Positions 5,294 through 8,093 of a stretch of DNA of 8,093 nucleotides are shown here, one piece after another. The stretch is taken from assembly GCA_965657645.1 (NCBI GenBank), contig CBFHOS010000048.1:1-8093 (forward strand), given 5' to 3'. The notes under the pieces are model-generated. The model searched no databases, was not told where the DNA came from, and saw only the letters and a list, made by a program, of their open reading frames with translations. The first letter of the stretch is position 1. Each line of letters opens with the position of its first letter. Made by a program: the position numbers and the translations under genes. This DNA comes from CBFHOS01 sp965657645 (GTDB taxonomy: Bacteria > Pseudomonadota > Alphaproteobacteria > Puniceispirillales > Puniceispirillaceae).

Positions 5294-6590
5294 ATGCCAC
5301 CAACAACCCAATCCGCACAATATCAGACATCACAAACGGCAAAGCCCCGCGATAGGTTTCGCCAATGCCGACGCCTTTTGACATGGCGTTGATGACAAAT
5401 AAGTTCATCCCGACTGGCGGCGTAATAAGACCAATCTCGGCCGACATCAGCACCAGAATACCAAACCAGATACCAACCTCGGATGGCGGTATGCCAAAAT
5501 CGAGCTGGGTTATGATCGGCACGAAAATTGGCACGGTGAGAAAGATCATCGCCAGCGAGTCCATCACGGTTCCCAGCACCAGATAAAATAACAACATCCC
5601 GATCAGGATGAGCCACGGGCTCGCCCCTGTTTCCAAAAACACCGAGGCCAGTGTTTGCGGTAGTTTTGCGCTTGCCAGAAACGAATTAAACACCCCTGCG
5701 GCCAGAATGATAAAGAAGATCATCGCCGCGGTTTTGCCGGTATTCAACAATGATTGCCGCAGGCCCGACCAATCCAACCCACCAGAGGCATAAGCAATTA
5801 ATCCGGTTCCCGCCGCCCCCACAGCACCAGCCGCAGTCGGGCTAAAGGCACCGGTATAAATGCCGCCGATCACCAATCCAAAAATCAACATTACCGGCCA
5901 GATGGCACGAAGCGCACGCCACCTTTGGACATAGGCCGTGCGCGGTGATGGATTACCCGACCCCGGCACCATGCGGGTATAGATCGCCACCGTGATCATA
6001 TAGCCAATCATCGCCAGAATGCCGGGAATAAAGGCGGCGGTGAACAGCTTTTCAATATTTTCCTCGGCCAGAATGGCATAGACCACCAGCACAATCGACG
6101 GCGGTATCAAAATCCCCAAAGTGCCACCCGCCGCCAACGCCCCTGTCGCCAAGGCGTTTGAATAGCCAGCCCGCTTTAATTCCGGCAAGGCCACCTGCCC
6201 CATTGACGAGGCGGTTGCCAAAGATGATCCGCACACCGCGCCAAATCCCGCCGAGGCGCCGATCGCCGACATTGCCAAACCGCCGCGCCAATGCCCTAAC
6301 CATGCCTCTGCCGCGCGAAACAATGCCGCCGACATGCCGCCACGAATGGCAAATTCACTCATCAACAGGAATAGTGGAATGATCGAAAGCGAATAATTGG
6401 TAAAGGTCGAAAAGGTAAAGGCCCGCAAGGCCGCATCGATCGCCCGCATATTGCCCTCAACGAGATACATGCCGACAAGGCCTACGCCAAACATCGCCGC
6501 CGCCAGCGGTATCCGCAGGAAAATCATGAGTATCAATATAGGGAAACTCACCAAGCCGATCTGTAATGGCGTCAGAAAATCAATGATCAA
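5253..6590 (-). CDS. dctM: TRAP transporter large permease subunit (DctM family)
   Basis: 445 residues and about 12 or more membrane helices, typical of DctM. Diagnostic segments are IIPLFLLMSEFAIRGG (70-85), GASAGFGAVCGSSLATASSM (111-130), ALAAGGTLGILIPPSI (151-166), DSLAMIFLTVPIFVPI (344-359) and EIGLITPPVGMNLFVI (385-400). DctM is the ion-coupled inner-membrane carrier that works with DctQ and a periplasmic binding protein (DctP). TRAP substrates are mostly organic acids with a carboxylate group; this one cannot be named. The usual PTEAA segment reads PTAAG (251-255), losing the Glu. The start is a TTG at 6590 with GGAGG 9 bases upstream, overlapping the end of dctQ by 11 bases; no ATG near this position would give a full-length protein. 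It is the last gene of the operon, ending in the inverted repeat at 5221-5293. Confidence 0.95.
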   Translation of the reverse strand: MIIDFLTPLQIGLVSFPILILMIFLRIPLAAAMFGVGLVGMYLVEGNMRAIDAALRAFTFSTFTNYSLSIIPLFLLMSEFAIRGGMSAALFRAAEAWLGHWRGGLAMSAIGASAGFGAVCGSSLATASSMGQVALPELKRAGYSNALATGALAAGGTLGILIPPSIVLVVYAILAEENIEKLFTAAFIPGILAMIGYMITVAIYTRMVPGSGNPSPRTAYVQRWRALRAIWPVMLIFGLVIGGIYTGAFSPTAAGAVGAAGTGLIAYASGGLDWSGLRQSLLNTGKTAAMIFFIILAAGVFNSFLASAKLPQTLASVFLETGASPWLILIGMLLFYLVLGTVMDSLAMIFLTVPIFVPIITQLDFGIPPSEVGIWFGILVLMSAEIGLITPPVGMNLFVINAMSKGVGIGETYRGALPFVMSDIVRIGLLVAFPAITMSLVRLFY

Positions 6591-7230
6591 AGCTGGTCGC
6601 CTCCGGCGCCATCAACTCCCTGCTTGAACGCCAAATTGCAAAGAGGGAAACGATGAAAAACATCAACACACAAATCTCGGCGATGCTGTAGAGAGGCCAG
6701 ATTTTCACGCCCAATATCTGGCTTTCATCTGCACTGCGTAACCGCTCAAAAATACGCATTGGATCAGATGAAAACAGCAAATCAGTCAGTGGTTCTTCTT
6801 TGCGCCGTGCTGGCCGGAAAATCTGGAACCATTGGCGGGTAAGGATCAAATAAGCAAGGGTGGCAAAAACCACATCACCGGCAAGATCGAGAGCGCGGTT
6901 GAAACGCCGCCCAAAGGCGCCCTTAAAAAGATCAATCCGCACATGACCGCGGGCATACATCACCCAAGGCAAAGCGGCGAATAATGCCAGACCAACACCA
7001 TATTGGACCAACTCCTCCTCACCCAAAATAGGGCGGATAAAGGCCCAAGCATCACTATTGAAAAGAGAGCCAAGCGTTGCGTCCAACAGGCGGCGGGTTA
7101 ATTTAAGAGCGATGCTGAGACAGGTAATCCCAATCGCCAGCAACAAGCCAAGCCCACCAGCAATCGCAACAAAGGCACTGGACCGTGCGACGATGATATC
7201 TAGCCGCTCATATAAGCTCTGTTTCGCCAT
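6580..7230 (-). CDS. dctQ: TRAP transporter small permease subunit (DctQ family)
   Basis: 216 residues with four predicted membrane helices (about 17-42, 76-93, 117-132 and 178-200). The signature between helices 2 and 3 is ALPWVMYARGHVRIDLF (86-102), the DctQ GHVRxD motif. DctQ pairs with DctM in the inner membrane. A charged segment of about 40 residues between helices 3 and 4 (RRKEEPLTDLLF through DESQILG, 142-174) is longer than usual in small subunits, where this loop is short. The ATG at 7230 is chosen because it follows the dehydrogenase stop by 13 bases and gives a natural MAKQSLYERLD beginning. ATGs at 7299 and 7296 would overlap the upstream gene by over 50 bases and add a Ser/Pro/Val leader. 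The dctM start overlaps the end of this gene. No dctP is visible; it may lie beyond the right edge or elsewhere. Confidence 0.92.
   Translation of the reverse strand: MAKQSLYERLDIIVARSSAFVAIAGGLGLLLAIGITCLSIALKLTRRLLDATLGSLFNSDAWAFIRPILGEEELVQYGVGLALFAALPWVMYARGHVRIDLFKGAFGRRFNRALDLAGDVVFATLAYLILTRQWFQIFRPARRKEEPLTDLLFSSDPMRIFERLRSADESQILGVKIWPLYSIAEICVLMFFIVSLFAIWRSSRELMAPEATSFDH
6600..6604 (-). promoter_or_regulatory. Ribosome binding site that supports the dctM TTG start
   Basis: GGAGG on the minus strand lies inside the last codons of dctQ, 9 bases before the TTG at 6590. This is the main support for a non-ATG start and for translational coupling of dctQ and dctM. Confidence 0.65.
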
Positions 7231-7243
7231 TTCGCCAGATACT

Positions 7244-8093
7244 TTACTGGGCGAGACGGTAGAGACCGCCGGGCGGGTTGCTTTGATGGGATACATCATT
7301 CAACAGCAAAATAGATCCATCAGGCGCAACCGCCACATCGCGAATACGGCCAATCGCATTTTCAAACAATATCGTTTCGGATGACGGCAACCCATCCGCA
7401 TCAAGCTTTATCTGGTGTAAGCGCCTGAATTTCAGCGAGCCAACCAGCAATGAACCAGCGAGTTCGGGGAACATCAAATCATCACCGGACCCATCTTGAT
7501 AACCGGATCTATTTGGATAAAAGGCCATGCCGGATGGCGCGATTGACGGTGTCCATACCCATTTAGGATCGGTAATGCCGGGCTTTGTGACATCGTCACT
7601 CACCGGCCTATTAGTGACATATTCGTTGCCATAGCTCGCCACCGGCCAGCCGTAATTCGCACCCGCCGCAATGATATTGATCTCGTCACCCCCGCGCGGA
7701 CCATGTTCATGTGTCCAGATATCGCCGGTATCGGGATGCACCGTCATACCTTGCGGATTGCGATGACCAATGGAATAGATTTGTGCGGCCCAGCCATCAT
7801 AGTTAGCCGGATTACCGAGCGCGGGATTATCGGATGGGATTGTGCCATCGGGCAGAATACGGATGACAGAGCCAGCATGGTTAGCCGGATCTTGGGCATT
7901 ATCACGGGCGCCGCGCTCGCCCAATGAGGCAAACAAATGACCGTTATGCATCACCATGCGACAGCCAAAATGGAGGCCTGACCGACTTGGTTTATTGGCT
8001 TGGAAGATAGTCGTGCGGTTGGTTAATGTAGTGCCGGCAAGAACGCCCCGATCAATCGATGTGACGCTGCCGCCGCCCATTTTTTTGGAATAG
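7244..8093 (-). CDS. PQQ-dependent sugar dehydrogenase (glucose/sorbosone dehydrogenase family), C-terminal part
   Basis: The frame is open to the right edge, so the N-terminus and any signal peptide are missing; about 282 residues are visible. Numbering from the Met at 8080, family segments are GLHFGCRM (35-42), LGERG (53-57), NHAGSVIRILPDGTIPSDNP (67-86), YSIGHRNPQGM (102-112), HEHGPRGGDEINII (124-137), GANYGWP (140-146) and GRIRDVAVAPDG (244-255). These match the six-bladed propeller of soluble glucose dehydrogenase. Its PQQ ligands have counterparts here at H37, R107-N108, K217 (in GSLK) and R245/R247. Such enzymes oxidise sugars or related alcohols/aldehydes, usually in the periplasm, passing electrons to the respiratory chain. 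Position 40 is Cys where the family usually has a small residue (HFGG/HFGS). The stop is 13 bases before dctQ on the same strand, so it appears to share an operon with the TRAP transporter. The substrate is unknown. Confidence 0.9.
   Translation of the reverse strand, partial: YSKKMGGGSVTSIDRGVLAGTTLTNRTTIFQANKPSRSGLHFGCRMVMHNGHLFASLGERGARDNAQDPANHAGSVIRILPDGTIPSDNPALGNPANYDGWAAQIYSIGHRNPQGMTVHPDTGDIWTHEHGPRGGDEINIIAAGANYGWPVASYGNEYVTNRPVSDDVTKPGITDPKWVWTPSIAPSGMAFYPNRSGYQDGSGDDLMFPELAGSLLVGSLKFRRLHQIKLDADGLPSSETILFENAIGRIRDVAVAPDGSILLLNDVSHQSNPPGGLYRLAQ

Noticed and set aside
6052..6382. Open frames on both strands inside dctM
   Set aside because: Low-complexity Gly/Arg- or Pro/Arg-rich translations without motifs; they are out-of-frame readings of dctM.
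7231..7299. Longer dctQ beginning at ATG 7299
   Set aside because: It would overlap the dehydrogenase gene by 56 bases and add an atypical leader; the ATG at 7230 gives a standard DctQ beginning.

Overview
The window looks like a roughly half-GC piece of an alphaproteobacterial chromosome, probably from a marine heterotroph. The reasons are the alphaproteobacterial style of GAPDH (an HSYTGDQ active-site block), the glnK-amtB pair with a GMESYPEF-type Amt tail, and a TRAP transporter. This placement is inferred from protein style and was not tested by phylogeny. No RNA genes, CRISPR arrays, insertion sequences or phage genes are visible.

Layout. (1) Bases 1-2095, minus strand, read from right to left: a LysR-type regulator, a DUF1989 (urea-carboxylase-associated family) protein, and the N-terminus of a GMC flavin oxidoreductase that runs off the left edge. 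The last two are 15 bases apart and clearly co-transcribed. The substrate is unknown. (2) Bases 2108-2264: a divergent control region with an extended -10 promoter and a LysR-type T-N11-A box on the lysR side, and a 13-bp hairpin or inverted repeat on the glnK side. (3) Bases 2265-4040, plus strand: glnK (PII signal protein) and amtB (ammonium channel), closed by a very strong intrinsic terminator. (4) Bases 4192-5196, plus strand: a type I glyceraldehyde-3-phosphate dehydrogenase, apparently on its own. (5) Bases 5221-8093, minus strand, read from right to left: the C-terminal part of a PQQ-type sugar (glucose/sorbosone) dehydrogenase, then the small (DctQ) and large (DctM) membrane subunits of a TRAP transporter, ending in an inverted-repeat terminator that overlaps the dctM stop codon.

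How the parts work together. GlnK-AmtB takes up ammonium and senses nitrogen status. GAPDH is core glycolysis/gluconeogenesis. The right-hand operon joins oxidation of a sugar or similar compound outside the cytoplasm to uptake through a TRAP carrier whose binding protein is not in the window. The left-hand cassette is probably an inducible catabolic or detoxification unit. It is the least explained part, and its place beside glnK-amtB hints at a nitrogenous substrate, though this is only a hint.

No clearly new system is visible. The observations most worth following are the lysR-DUF1989-GMC cassette with its candidate operators, the PQQ dehydrogenase-TRAP linkage, and the inverted repeat ahead of glnK where no sigma-54 promoter can be found.
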